The notes: generated from the sequence alone by a model not told the origin. Shown: positions 43,040-52,963, numbered from the stretch's first letter. The stretch is DNA of 64,000 nucleotides from Sulfuricystis multivorans (GCF_003966565.1 NZ_AP018719.1:1-64000); one strand, 5' to 3'. Numbers and translations are program-made.

Positions 43040-44446
43040 TCATAGCTCGCCGTTCTCGATCATGCGGATGAGGGTTGATATATCAACGCCGTAATTCTTC
43101 TCTGGCCTCTCCGATTCTGTTGATTTCGGGACGTATGGCTTCGGCTCAGGTGGTGGTTTCGGTGTCATCCGTGCAAAGGAATCGCACATCTCGAAGTGCT
43201 TGATGTTGCCGGGTAGTCCGTAACCCATTTCAACTGGCTCAGGCTCACGCCTGCGCTCGAACTTGGGCCGCGATAGCTTGTGTTTGTGCGCGCCCTCGGC
43301 AAACAGAATCTTGGCGCGTAGCGCCTCGAACGAGTAGCCACGCCCCAGCCGGTTCATGACCCGTATCAGGCTGTTCAAGCTCTCTGTGTAGGCGTTGGTG
43401 ACGGGGTGATTGAAGTAATTGAGGATGGGCATCGTCCAGTTGCCCCATGCTCGCTCGATGTCGGCAAAGGCGTCAGCGATTTCGGACGGGATGCTTTTCT
43501 GCCACTGGATGAACTTGGCCTGCGCCTCGCCGGGCGATTCAGCGTCGTAGATACCAAAGAACTCCTCCTTGAGCCGGTAGGCAACGCCTAGCTCCGGGTA
43601 ATTCTTCGTCCAGCCGTCAAGGTTCACTCGCTCTTGGTCATTCAGATCGCGTTCCCGCTTCAGTAGCACAAAGCGGTCGTGCATCAGGCCACGACGCTGT
43701 TTCGGCGTCAGTGATTCGCGCAGACGCTTCCTGACACGCTCCATTGCATCGTTTGCCATCCGGACGACGTGGAACTTGTCCACCACGATCTCGGCTTGTG
43801 GAATGACAGCACGGACGGCATCGCGGTACGGTGTCCACATGTCCATCACCACGTACTGGATGCGTTCCTTGCCTTCCAGATGGTGCAGGAAGCGCACCAC
43901 GGTATCCTTGTTCCGGTTCGGCAGTAGTTCGACGATGGTGTTGTTCTGGATGTTGGCAATGACGCCACGAGGCTTGATGAGGTGGATTTCGTCGATACCC
44001 ATCCACTTTGGCGTCTCGAAGCGGATGGTTTTTTCCAACTCGTTCACGTAGTCTCTGAACACCGCCCGGACAGTGAACTCCGTGCAGCCGACTTCTTCCG
44101 CAATGCTGGCAAAGGTGCGCTTGATGGCCTGCTTGCCCATCCATTGCGCAAGCCGCTTGGTCATTAGCCGCTTCTCGTCGATCTCGGGCAGTGCCTCATA
44201 GAAGGTCTTGTCACAGTTACGGCAGCGGTAGCGACGGGTGTCGATGTAGAGTCCGACACGCCGACCGTGCATGGGCAGGTCTTTGACCATCTGCTCGCGG
44301 CGACCAAAGCCAACGAGGTTCGCAGACTGGCAGTGCGGACAGGACGTTGGCGCTTCCAGCGTTTCAACATCGATGTGGTAGTCGTGCTCGTTCTCTTGAA
44401 TGCCCAAGACCTTGTAGCAGGGCAGGTTGAGGATGTTGGCGGGCAT
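43040..44446 (-). CDS. ISL3-family transposase
   Basis: The 468-residue product has an N-terminal zinc finger pair (SCPHCQSANLVGFG and YRCRNCDKTFYE), the helix-turn-helix region SIAEEVGCTEFTVRAVF and the DDE core (MGIDEIHLIKPRGVIAN, YVVMDMWTPYRDAVRAVIP, VVDKFHVVRMAND, NAYTESLNSLIRVMNRLGRG). It is intact. I could not find convincing terminal inverted repeats. It begins 23 bp after the stop of the type IIG gene on the same strand. Confidence 0.9.
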   Translation of the reverse strand: MPANILNLPCYKVLGIQENEHDYHIDVETLEAPTSCPHCQSANLVGFGRREQMVKDLPMHGRRVGLYIDTRRYRCRNCDKTFYEALPEIDEKRLMTKRLAQWMGKQAIKRTFASIAEEVGCTEFTVRAVFRDYVNELEKTIRFETPKWMGIDEIHLIKPRGVIANIQNNTIVELLPNRNKDTVVRFLHHLEGKERIQYVVMDMWTPYRDAVRAVIPQAEIVVDKFHVVRMANDAMERVRKRLRESLTPKQRRGLMHDRFVLLKRERDLNDQERVNLDGWTKNYPELGVAYRLKEEFFGIYDAESPGEAQAKFIQWQKSIPSEIADAFADIERAWGNWTMPILNYFNHPVTNAYTESLNSLIRVMNRLGRGYSFEALRAKILFAEGAHKHKLSRPKFERRREPEPVEMGYGLPGNIKHFEMCDSFARMTPKPPPEPKPYVPKSTESERPEKNYGVDISTLIRMIENGEL

Positions 44447-44469
44447 GGTTATGACTCACCGTTCGGTGG

Positions 44470-47400
44470 TTATCGAACGCATCCCTGCTGGCACCGGCGC
44501 GCGATTTCAGCTTCAATGATTTCGTCGGCCGCAATTCTGACCTTGGCGACGATACTGGTCCGCTTCCTGGAGTCATGCTCTCGATGGGCCTGCTTCACTA
44601 GCTCAGCAAGCGCCTTGTGCTCGGCCAAACTGGCGTCATACTCAGGCAGGCTCACATGCTTGAAGATGTCGCCCATATTGGTTGCCACGTTGTGCGCCTC
44701 GATCATCTCCTTGACGATCTCCGAGTGCAGCAATCCGCACAAATAAAAGGCTGGCTCCGGTTGATCGAAGTCCGCAAAGTAGAGCTTGTGGTCAGGGACA
44801 TAAACACGCGACCCGTAGCCCGGCACAGACCCAGACGCCACGACGGCCGCAGAAAAATCGCCCGTCATCTCGGCCCAAATGACCTTGTAGGGTGCGAAGG
44901 TGTAGTCGCCCACGTTGTAGATTGCGAAGAAGGGAGCACCCTTCATGCGCGTCTTGAAGGTGGAACGCGACTCCAAAAGTGACTTGTAGGCTTTGAAAAA
45001 CTTGAATGTCTTGGGATTCGTGTGACTGTTGTAGCGCGCCGCAGCGCTGTCCAACGATGCCCGGTCAATGCCCTTATTAGGCACGAACGCATAGAGTGTG
45101 TTCTCCGGCAGGAAATAGCATGGATGGAGGTCGCCTGCGCCCTTTGCCAGGGGAAACAAGCTCTCAGCCTCAACCCAGAATTCGCGCGGCTGCCCCAAGT
45201 CGGTTTTGCCTTCATGTGGCCGAGTTCGCACCTTTACCGTCTTTGTCGCAGGGTTCGAGTCAATGACATCCACAAAATAGACGCCATTCAGGTCAGTCGT
45301 GATGCCCTTACGGCCGTTGACCCAAGTAGAGGGGCCAAACATCGGCTGACATGCGGCGAAGTGCCCCGGCTTCATGATGGCCCAAGGAGCCCCCTCCATA
45401 ATCTGCGAGACGGGATTGGCTTCCATCTGGATCACATCCACAAGATCAGCCACCTCTGCACGATGTAGACGTGGGTCGATTGCCTTCAGGCGAGCCACTT
45501 GACCGCCGCGCCCCTTCTTCGGATTGCCTGCGTTGTCGGTCTTGGGCTTGCCAAGCCAGACCCGGTAGTCCAACGGATAGCGGGGCGCGCCCCCTATCTT
45601 CTTCGTGAACATGGCGACAGCCGTTTTATTCGCCGCGTCTGGAAACGGCTTTAGCTCCTTCATGTCATCGATGGAGATGGGCACCAAGCGGTCGGTCGCA
45701 TTGATGCGGAAACGCCGAAAGCCTTGCGACGAAGGCGACTGGAACACCGTCTGCGTGATGACAAACACCAACCGTCCATCTTCGACCAGCCACTTATCAG
45801 CCGTCGTGTAGGTAATGATGGCGGAAATGTCTAATTCGTTGCCACCGTGGAACTTGGTGTCCGAGAAGATGGCGTACTTTTCGCAGGTGGGCTTAACTCG
45901 GTTCCGGTATGCCTCTGGGAGATTCGACCATCGTACCCAAGGCGGATTACCCACAATGGCATCAAACTGTCCGGCAGTAGCTGACCAAAAGAAGTTGCGC
46001 ACAATCCTGAACCAAATGCCGTTCCAGTTCTGCCGATGCAGTGCGAGCACTTGGTCATAGGTTGTCTTGAGGTGGTCATTCCACTCATCGGCCTGCGCCT
46101 TGCTCAGTATCTTGGCTTTCACCAGCGCCTTAGAGACGAGCGGGAATTCAGTGTCGTTTTCAACCTCTTCTCCCATGAGCTGGAATACTTTGTCGAGCAA
46201 CACGCGATCACGCGCCAAATCGGCAGGTAGAACAACTTGCAGATTTGCTTGCTGACTGCCAATGCTGTACTCAACCACCTTTTGATCGCCGTCAGGGTGG
46301 GGGGCAGGGGAGTACACAGCATCAGCCAAGAGAACAGGAATATCAACGTCTTTACCCTTGCACTGCTGCAACAGGTCTGCGATAGCGATCAAGAAGTTGA
46401 CGCGAGAGGATTGCACAGCAAGTGGGTTGAGGTCGAAGCCCCAGACCGTCGTGGTCAGCATGTCCACGGTCTGCTCAGCAGTCCATCCCGCCGTCAGCGC
46501 TGCTAGGCGCTTCTGCTCAATAGCCTCCAGCAAGAACGAACCCGACCCGCATGTCGGGTCAAGTAGCCGAGCAGCAAGCCACTCGTTTCGCTTGTAGCCG
46601 AGCTTGGCCACAGAGTGCTCGACCAACCAGTCCGGCGTGTAGAACTCGCCAAGGCTCTTGCGCAATTCCTCCGGCACCAAGTCCTGATAGAAGTCACGCA
46701 AAACATCGCGCGAGTGCCCGGTCTTCTTGATGGTATCGAAGCGATAGACCGAAAGCTTGGCCAGCAAGGTGCGAAGCGCCGAACACATCGACGCGCGGAT
46801 CGCTTTTTTGGTTGTGGCATCCAGATACCAACTAAAGATGGCTTCTTCGACGAAGCCATGCAAACCGACTGCGTTGAAAAACCCGCCGCTCTCGATATCC
46901 GAGCGTAGGGCCTCAATCAAAGCCTTGTCCGATCTGAGAGCCAGTAGCTCATGGATCAGGGAAGTGCTTGACGCCATGCCATGTGCAGCCACGATCTCGG
47001 CCGCGATTAGCTTCATCAGCAGAGAATGAAAGGTGTGGGTAACGAAAAGCTTGGCCGGCAAATCAATGGCGGCTGGTCCTGCGAAGTCAAATCCCAATGA
47101 CCCATTGATCTTCTTGCGCTGTTGAATGCTGAGGTCAGCAGCCTGCCCATACAAGGCTGCCCATTCCTCGAAGAGCATCTTGATTTTGCGGTTGCCGGGC
47201 TGTCCAAGAGCATCAGCAAGAGCATTGGACAGTTCCTGCATGAACTCGCGGCCTGTCTCGGATAGATGCCCAAAGTCCTCGGCCAGGTTCTCCGATGTGA
47301 CGGCTCGCCGGAAATTGGCTCTCAGCGCATCGACCACCATCTGGAAGGCAATGGTCGAGAACGGCATCAGTGGCTGGTGAAATATCTTGCCGTCTTGGAC

Positions 47401-47742
47401 TTGCGCAAAACCCACATGATCGCCGTCGATGGCGATACCGATGTAGTCCTTCTCATCCAGCCCTTGCTCAGCAGCCAAGCGCGAAATGTATTTCAAGAGA
47501 CGACCATCGGTTGCCTCGATGAACTTCGGACTTGCCTCACTCCCCTTGAAGAGACCGGGGCCTTTGAACTCGATGACGACGTTGTTGTAGCTGGAGTCGC
47601 GCTTGGCCCGCTCCGCGTCCAAGTCGATCTGCAATGCCTCTTCAAGCCCCCTCATCCATGCGTGGCGTACTTCCTCCTCGTTGCTCCACTGCTTGCGGCG
47701 GCGATTGATGAGGTCGTAGCCCTTTTTGGTATTGGCATCCAT
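44470..47742 (-). CDS. Type IIG restriction-modification enzyme
   Basis: From ATG 47742 the product has 1090 residues; the in-frame extension to 47958 is Cys/Arg/Ser rich and unlikely. Residues E58 and K60 in YNNVVIEFKGPG give the PD-(D/E)XK nuclease. Methylase motif I is LDPTCGSGSFLLEAIEQ and motif IV is VGNPPWVRWSN, with FSTIAFQMVVDAL and EFYTPDWLVEHSVAKL between. The C-terminal 400 residues are probably target recognition. This is a second single-chain system, unlike that at 29277. It sits directly upstream of the ISL3 transposase, which may have carried it in. Confidence 0.88.
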   Translation of the reverse strand: MDANTKKGYDLINRRRKQWSNEEEVRHAWMRGLEEALQIDLDAERAKRDSSYNNVVIEFKGPGLFKGSEASPKFIEATDGRLLKYISRLAAEQGLDEKDYIGIAIDGDHVGFAQVQDGKIFHQPLMPFSTIAFQMVVDALRANFRRAVTSENLAEDFGHLSETGREFMQELSNALADALGQPGNRKIKMLFEEWAALYGQAADLSIQQRKKINGSLGFDFAGPAAIDLPAKLFVTHTFHSLLMKLIAAEIVAAHGMASSTSLIHELLALRSDKALIEALRSDIESGGFFNAVGLHGFVEEAIFSWYLDATTKKAIRASMCSALRTLLAKLSVYRFDTIKKTGHSRDVLRDFYQDLVPEELRKSLGEFYTPDWLVEHSVAKLGYKRNEWLAARLLDPTCGSGSFLLEAIEQKRLAALTAGWTAEQTVDMLTTTVWGFDLNPLAVQSSRVNFLIAIADLLQQCKGKDVDIPVLLADAVYSPAPHPDGDQKVVEYSIGSQQANLQVVLPADLARDRVLLDKVFQLMGEEVENDTEFPLVSKALVKAKILSKAQADEWNDHLKTTYDQVLALHRQNWNGIWFRIVRNFFWSATAGQFDAIVGNPPWVRWSNLPEAYRNRVKPTCEKYAIFSDTKFHGGNELDISAIITYTTADKWLVEDGRLVFVITQTVFQSPSSQGFRRFRINATDRLVPISIDDMKELKPFPDAANKTAVAMFTKKIGGAPRYPLDYRVWLGKPKTDNAGNPKKGRGGQVARLKAIDPRLHRAEVADLVDVIQMEANPVSQIMEGAPWAIMKPGHFAACQPMFGPSTWVNGRKGITTDLNGVYFVDVIDSNPATKTVKVRTRPHEGKTDLGQPREFWVEAESLFPLAKGAGDLHPCYFLPENTLYAFVPNKGIDRASLDSAAARYNSHTNPKTFKFFKAYKSLLESRSTFKTRMKGAPFFAIYNVGDYTFAPYKVIWAEMTGDFSAAVVASGSVPGYGSRVYVPDHKLYFADFDQPEPAFYLCGLLHSEIVKEMIEAHNVATNMGDIFKHVSLPEYDASLAEHKALAELVKQAHREHDSRKRTSIVAKVRIAADEIIEAEIARRCQQGCVR

Positions 47743-48119
47743 TCTTGTTCTTCTATCTTCAGCTATGCGGTTTTCGCCCCAATGTTCCCCGCATCCGGGT
47801 GACACCCCGCGAGGAAAGCCATCAGCCTTCGAGCACCGACGCATCCCATACAAACTCCGGCAGCATCTTGTGGAAGCGGAATCAGACGCGCTCAATCGAG
47901 TGTGCCGGGATAGAAGCTGGCACTGCCGACCTGTCCCACCGGAAGCCAAGAGCGTCAAAGAGAGTCATGTCGCAGCACCTATCAATCATTTAACACGGTT
48001 TTATGATAACGCGACATCACGCCAGCGTCAATCACAAAACACGATGTGTCGATAACCAGCAGCAAGCCTAACGACACCACATTTCAATCACGGAAATCGG
48101 ATACCCCCTGTTTTCTGGC
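47743..48119. other. 377-base gap, no gene seen
   Basis: It contains AT-rich stretches (around 47990-48010) that could hold the type IIG promoter. I found no ribosome binding site with a sensible frame and no known repeat. Confidence 0.4.
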
Positions 48120-48467
48120 TTGACGCACTCTCTTTACGGCCAAGAACTGGTTCGAGGGTTCGACCTCATCATTTTTGGCAGTCCGGTCGGGAAAAGCGGT
48201 GTCATGGACGATTGCTTCACTCACCTGGGGTTGCCCTTCAGCGACGAGAAGATGCCGATCTCGGCCCTGGTGGACCAGGTTGTCGACCATTACCGGGCGC
48301 GCTCCGACTTCCCCAACGCGCAGGTCGTCAGGCCCGTGATCGAGCACGTTGCTAAGGTCCTAGTGTACCTCGGAACCAAAGAGGCCCGTCAGCGCGAGGT
48401 TCGTGAGGGCACCGAGGCGATCAAGCGGATTTCCGGCCTCAAATCGTCAGCAAAGCGTGAAGCGTGA
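48120..48467 (+). CDS. Hypothetical protein, possibly 5'-truncated
   Basis: An open frame of 115 codons from TTG 48120 (ATG 48204 is the first ATG). It reads RGFDLIIFGSPVGKSGVMDD and ends in a Lys/Arg-rich helix. The lack of a good start suggests the 5' end was lost to the insertion on its left. No family recognised. Confidence 0.4.
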   Translation: MTHSLYGQELVRGFDLIIFGSPVGKSGVMDDCFTHLGLPFSDEKMPISALVDQVVDHYRARSDFPNAQVVRPVIEHVAKVLVYLGTKEARQREVREGTEAIKRISGLKSSAKREA

Positions 48468-48717
48468 GAAAGCGGCGCGTCAGGCCGCCAGGCTCTACGA
48501 CCGCATTGTGGTAGGCCCGTGCAACCTGCCGTCCGAACTGGACGCTATCCAGGCTATCCGCGCCGCTGGCGTCCGCCCCCATATCCGTCGTGGCCACTTC
48601 CGCGCCCAGCCTTACGGTCCGCAGCATTCCCTGCGGCGCCCGCAGTGGATTCAACCGATGCTGATTGGTCGCGAACACTTTGCTGGAACGGCCCTGCCAA
48701 GCTACGTCATTCGGTAG
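48457..48717 (+). CDS. Small basic protein
   Basis: 86 residues from GTG 48457, overlapping the previous stop. Conserved-looking blocks are GVRPHIRRGHFRAQPYGPQ and LRRPQWIQPMLIG, as in small plasmid and phage proteins of unknown function. Rich in Arg and His. Confidence 0.5.
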   Translation: MKREKAARQAARLYDRIVVGPCNLPSELDAIQAIRAAGVRPHIRRGHFRAQPYGPQHSLRRPQWIQPMLIGREHFAGTALPSYVIR

Positions 48718-48724
48718 GTCGCCG

Positions 48725-49009
48725 ATGCTACGCAAGCTCTCCCAAACCTTCGTTGTTGTCATGCTGTTTGCGTCCTGCTGGCTGACCTATTTCATCCTCC
48801 TGGCTGCCAACCTGCCGCTGCTGCAGAAGGTCTTCAAGATGGTCAGCTCCGACGGCGGCTGGCTAACCATCCTTCACCACAAGAACGGCCCCCAACTGAT
48901 CGGCATGTGCGTCGGGATGGTCCTGGCCGGCAATGTCGCTTGGCTGGTTTCCAAGGTCTTCGAGAAGCGATTCGTCGAAATCTGGGCCCGCCCCCGCCCC
49001 TTCGTCTGA
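48725..49009 (+). CDS. Two-helix membrane protein
   Basis: 94 residues from ATG 48725 with two hydrophobic helices (VVVMLFASCWLTYFILLAA; LIGMCVGMVLAGNVAWLV). No family recognised. It is followed 9 bp later by another membrane protein gene. Confidence 0.6.
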   Translation: MLRKLSQTFVVVMLFASCWLTYFILLAANLPLLQKVFKMVSSDGGWLTILHHKNGPQLIGMCVGMVLAGNVAWLVSKVFEKRFVEIWARPRPFV

Positions 49010-49018
49010 AAGACCACC

Positions 49019-49921
49019 ATGATGCGCCGAGCCTTCTTCCCTGTCCGCTTTCTTCTGGCCCTGATGGTGATGCTGGCTTCGTCCTTCGCCAGCGCCACCA
49101 ACTATCCGGCCAAGATTCAACGGATTGACCTTGAGGGCGGTGCGGCGCTGTATGCGATCAATGACGGACCGGCTACGCTGAAGATTTCCCTGGAGCTGAC
49201 CAACTCGATCAACGTCTCGTCCGACCAGGCCTGGCCCGTGACGACAACCATCCCGCCGCACAGTCAGAAGACCCTCGCCTTCCTGTTCCCATCGAACCCC
49301 GGCATTCCTTTCCAATGGGACTTCAAGCCCACCGTCACGGTCTCCTCGGTGACCAACGACAGCGCCGCCCCGGCCGGCAGCAGCGCGTCCGGGAAGGACA
49401 TACGGGAGGAAGCCCAGGCGGAGCTACGGCGCCTTCTCGAGCCGGCTGCGCGGATGTCGATGAAACTGAGTGGCAAGCCGTGGCTCGGAGGCGATGGAGC
49501 GGCCAAGCCTGCCACCGGGCAAACGATAAACGATGCTCTTCCGTTCCTGCTCCGGGCATATGCGCTCTTTCTGTCGATCACCCTGGGGGCACGGCTACTG
49601 GCCGCCCTTCGGATGAAAAACTGGGCCCGTGCAGCTGTTACGTTCATGGCGGCCGCCACCATCGAATATGGCGTGTTGTTCTACCTCGGTGCGGATTTCA
49701 TCGACCTCCGTAGCTGGCACATCGAAGGCTTCAAGGCATTCGCCATGCATCACGAGTGGTCCGTCCCGATTCTGGCCGGCGTTCTGATCACCTGCTGGGC
49801 TACCGCCTACTTCCTGCTCCATGAGGACATGGACCGGACCGTCTATCAAGACTGGCCCCCCAATCCTCGGGACGCGAGGAATACCGTCTACTACAAACCC
49901 AAGACCGACAAGATCGGCTGA
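49019..49921 (+). CDS. Membrane protein with signal peptide and C-terminal helices
   Basis: The 300-residue product begins with a signal peptide (RFLLALMVMLASSFASA). A beta-rich extracytoplasmic region follows to about residue 120, then three hydrophobic helices (LFLSITLGARLLAALR, AAVTFMAAATIEYGVLFYLG, VPILAGVLITCWATAYFLL) and a cytoplasmic Pro-rich tail. No family recognised. It belongs to a run of membrane proteins leading to the Mrr-like nuclease. Confidence 0.6.
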   Translation: MMRRAFFPVRFLLALMVMLASSFASATNYPAKIQRIDLEGGAALYAINDGPATLKISLELTNSINVSSDQAWPVTTTIPPHSQKTLAFLFPSNPGIPFQWDFKPTVTVSSVTNDSAAPAGSSASGKDIREEAQAELRRLLEPAARMSMKLSGKPWLGGDGAAKPATGQTINDALPFLLRAYALFLSITLGARLLAALRMKNWARAAVTFMAAATIEYGVLFYLGADFIDLRSWHIEGFKAFAMHHEWSVPILAGVLITCWATAYFLLHEDMDRTVYQDWPPNPRDARNTVYYKPKTDKIG

Positions 49922-49940
49922 CATCAAGAGGGAGAACACC

Positions 49941-50765
49941 ATGTCCCGTAGAAACGCCAGTCTCTTCGACGCCATGCTCGACATCGCGTCTCTTCTGCCG
50001 TGGCAGGCCAGCCTCATCATTGCCGTGGGAGCCTATTTCGGCTTTCACCACCTTGCCTCGGCGCCCCCGCAGGCCTTGGCCGCGGCCGGGGCTCACGACC
50101 TGGCCAACAACGTTGGCAAGCAGCTCCTGATGGGGTTGTCGGCGATCCTTCAGTACGTGATCCCGTTCATCTTCGTTCTCGGGGCCGGCATTTCCTTCTT
50201 CCGCCGGCGCCGGCAGCGTTCGTTGCACGCCCAGGTGGCGAACCACCCCGGGCACACCGCCCTGGGCGAAATCTCCTGGCAAGACTTCGAGGTCCTGACC
50301 GCCGAGGTATTCCGCCGAAAGGGGTATCGCGTGGTCCAGCGTGGTGGGAACGCTCCTGATGGTGGCGTCGATCTGGAGTTGTGGTCCGGACGGGACAAAT
50401 ACCTTGTGCAGTGCAAGCAATGGAAATCCACTCGGGTTGGCGTGGCCACTGTGCGTGAGCTGTACGGCGTTATGGCAGCCGAAGGCGCCGTCGGTGGCTT
50501 TGTGGTTGCGGCCGGCGAGTTCACCGCCGATGCGAAGAAGTTTGCCGAGGGGCAAAGTATCGAGCTGGTGTCTGCCAACCTGATGCTGCGGCTGATCGCC
50601 CAGACCAACTCGGAAAGCAGCCCCTATCCGGACGAGAAGCCAAGCTGCCCCCGTTGCGGAAGCGAGATGGTGAAGCGATCGGCCACACGCGGGAATATGG
50701 CCGGCTCGATGTTCTGGGGCTGCCCGCGGTATCCGGCCTGTACCGGTACGCGCCCGATGGAGTAG
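49941..50765 (+). CDS. Membrane-anchored Mrr-like restriction nuclease with C4 zinc finger
   Basis: From ATG 49941, after GGGAGAACACC, the product has 274 residues. Two membrane helices come first (ASLIIAVGAYFGFHHLA; LQYVIPFIFVLGAGISFF). The Mrr catalytic domain (about residues 110-210) has FEVLTAEVFRRKGYRVVQRGG, DGGVDLELWSG and YLVQCKQWK (D-x-E and Q-x-K). The last 45 residues are a topoisomerase-type C4 finger (CPRCGSEMVKR, then WGCPRYPACTG). Mrr enzymes cut modified DNA. Membrane anchoring suggests action on incoming DNA, which is inference. Confidence 0.85.
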   Translation: MSRRNASLFDAMLDIASLLPWQASLIIAVGAYFGFHHLASAPPQALAAAGAHDLANNVGKQLLMGLSAILQYVIPFIFVLGAGISFFRRRRQRSLHAQVANHPGHTALGEISWQDFEVLTAEVFRRKGYRVVQRGGNAPDGGVDLELWSGRDKYLVQCKQWKSTRVGVATVRELYGVMAAEGAVGGFVVAAGEFTADAKKFAEGQSIELVSANLMLRLIAQTNSESSPYPDEKPSCPRCGSEMVKRSATRGNMAGSMFWGCPRYPACTGTRPME

Positions 50766-50772
50766 CACCCGG

Positions 50773-51138
50773 GTGGCATCGATGATGGTTCAGTACCTAG
50801 AGAAATTCACCACGCGGGCGCCGGCGGCGGCCAATGATCCGGTCCGGCCGTCTTCTCGAGATCCGCTGGAATTCTCGCTCTGCTACAAACTGCGCCGAGA
50901 CGCCCTGGAAATCACGGCACAGATGCCTGGGGACGGCAACGGCCTGTCGGCCGAAACGCATGCGAAGCGGTTGATCTGGGTCCAGTCCCGACTGCTCGAG
51001 GCCATGTGCAGTGATCCCGCCCTGACAGAAAGGCAGCGGTCTGTTCTCATGGCGTTCCACAGCAAAGCTTTGCGAGACCTGATTGCCGATCGCCGGGGGG
51101 CCCGGCGCCGGGGCAATTTGAGCCCGATGGTGGCCTAA
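50773..51138 (+). CDS. Hypothetical protein, 121 residues
   Basis: GTG 50773 is 10 bases after GGAG; ATG 50782 is possible. The product is helical with Arg-rich ends (CYKLRRDALEITAQMPG, LMAFHSKALRDLIADRRG). No family recognised. It lies 8 bp after the nuclease stop. Confidence 0.5.
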   Translation: MASMMVQYLEKFTTRAPAAANDPVRPSSRDPLEFSLCYKLRRDALEITAQMPGDGNGLSAETHAKRLIWVQSRLLEAMCSDPALTERQRSVLMAFHSKALRDLIADRRGARRRGNLSPMVA

Positions 51139-51292
51139 AGTCGAACCCGGACGCATTTAGGCGTCCATTCCTACGTCCAAGCCCCCGGTTTCGTCTGCTT
51201 TTCCCGATTGCCGCCCCCCTCCCCGGCCCTGAAAATGTCGTCTTCGCCTTGACCAGGGCGAGCAACGACTTCGGGCCTATCAGGGAGTATCT

Positions 51293-52963
51293 GTGGACAG
51301 CAAATCGCAAGTGATCCAACCAGGGATCGAATCCTTCTTCTCGTCCAATCGGGGCGAGGCGTACAAGTCTCGCATGCTGCTTTGGGGCTTTGCCCTGATC
51401 GGTTTCACGATCTCGATGCTGCGTGCGCCTCACACCGGGACAAACGTCGTCGCAATGGTGATCTCCTTTTTGGTCCTCATCGGCTTGGTGGATTACTTCC
51501 TACTTCGGCAGTTTCGTCCTGGGCAACTGGTGATCCAGATCAGCGACGAAGGTATTGAGTCTCCCATGTTGTCCGGGCCGAGGAAGAAACTGTCTTGGAA
51601 AGACATCAAAAACGTCTCGATCCAGGTGATCCATGACCAACCCTACCTTGTTTTTGCACTTTCGCCAGATCTGGGCTTGCCGGACAAGAAACACTTCCTG
51701 ACTGGCATCAATCCCTCTCGGCCGCACATTTCACTTGCAGGACTGGATGCTCAGGCACAGGACCTATTGGCTGAAGCGCTCAGCCGTCACCTGTGCAACC
51801 GGAGCGATCAGTCCGTGGTAGACATTACGAATCCTGTCCGCGAGGTCCGCAAGTTCTTAGAAAGCGTGCGTGAGCTCGCCCCAATGCCCTGGGTCACCTC
51901 TTTCTTGGTCGTGGCCAACGCAATCGTATGGATCGCCATGGTTGCCTCCGGCGCCAAGATCCTCGGTGCTCCGATCTCGATGCTCTACGAGTGGGGCGCG
52001 AACGCTACCTCAGCGGTTCAGAGCGGACAGAGCTGGCGTCTTCTGACCTCGATGTTCCTTCACGGGGACGTTTTTCACTTGGTTATCAATATGGCGGCCC
52101 TGGTCAGTGCCGGCTTGATTGTAGAGCGCATCTATGGGCACCTCCTCTACACACTGATTTACTTTGCATCCGGCATTGTTGGCAGTTCGCTCAGCCTTCA
52201 TTTCGCTTCACAGACCACCGTTGCGGTTGGAGCTTCTGGAGCGATCTTCGGTGTCACCGGTGCCCTGTTCGTTGCGATCTTCCAGCACCGCAAGCGCCTG
52301 CCGAACTACTTCAGCAAGCAGATGATCACCAGCTTGAGCTTCTTCATCACTTACTCGATCATTCAAAGCTTGACGAAGACCGGGATCGACACTGCTGCGC
52401 ATGTTGGTGGCCTGCTGGCTGGTTCCGCGTTGGCGCATCTTCTTCCAGAACGCCTAAATATCGTGGCCTTCCGACAGCAACGTCTTCAACGTGGTGTCAT
52501 TGGTCTGGCGCTGGCCATACTGACCTCAGTGAGTTTGGTGCATTTCGCACCCGAAGCGAGCGTCGATATCGAGAAGTCAATTCACGGTTCGGCGACAGTA
52601 GCTGCCGGTATGAAGCAGTTTGCAGAGCTGATGGAATCGCTCGTTCAGGAGGAAAAAGACGTCGCGGCCGGAAAGATTTCCATCAAGGAAAGCGACGAGC
52701 GTAGCCGGAGCGTCTTTGCCCCCAGAATGGCTGAAGTTCTCAAGACCCTCCGCAATGGTTACTTGCCTCCCACCGACCCGCGACTGCCGTTGCTCAAAGC
52801 AACGATTCGGATGGGCGAGTTGATGGAGGAGTCGCTTGCCATGCAGTCTGTGTACCAGCCGGGAAGCAACATCCCATTACCGGCTGATCCGGCTAGGGCG
52901 GCTGAGATCAAACGAGAGATGGTTGAGGTGATGTCCGCGATCAAAAAGGCCAACAGCCAATAA
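51293..52963 (+). CDS. Rhomboid-family intramembrane serine protease with large extra domains
   Basis: GTG 51293 follows AGGGAG. The 556-residue product has an N-terminal two-helix segment with a PH-like beta domain (residues about 60-160), then the rhomboid core: TSMFLHGDVFHLVINM, the catalytic Ser in VAVGASGAIFGVTGA and the His in DTAAHVGGLLAGS. A C-terminal cytoplasmic helical region of about 150 residues follows. Rhomboids cut membrane proteins. The nearby Mrr nuclease and membrane proteins are possible partners, but no substrate can be named. Confidence 0.88.
   Translation: MDSKSQVIQPGIESFFSSNRGEAYKSRMLLWGFALIGFTISMLRAPHTGTNVVAMVISFLVLIGLVDYFLLRQFRPGQLVIQISDEGIESPMLSGPRKKLSWKDIKNVSIQVIHDQPYLVFALSPDLGLPDKKHFLTGINPSRPHISLAGLDAQAQDLLAEALSRHLCNRSDQSVVDITNPVREVRKFLESVRELAPMPWVTSFLVVANAIVWIAMVASGAKILGAPISMLYEWGANATSAVQSGQSWRLLTSMFLHGDVFHLVINMAALVSAGLIVERIYGHLLYTLIYFASGIVGSSLSLHFASQTTVAVGASGAIFGVTGALFVAIFQHRKRLPNYFSKQMITSLSFFITYSIIQSLTKTGIDTAAHVGGLLAGSALAHLLPERLNIVAFRQQRLQRGVIGLALAILTSVSLVHFAPEASVDIEKSIHGSATVAAGMKQFAELMESLVQEEKDVAAGKISIKESDERSRSVFAPRMAEVLKTLRNGYLPPTDPRLPLLKATIRMGELMEESLAMQSVYQPGSNIPLPADPARAAEIKREMVEVMSAIKKANSQ

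Noticed and set aside
43026-44475. Inverted repeats of the ISL3 element
   Set aside because: Only weak, short similarity between the two sides of the transposase gene.
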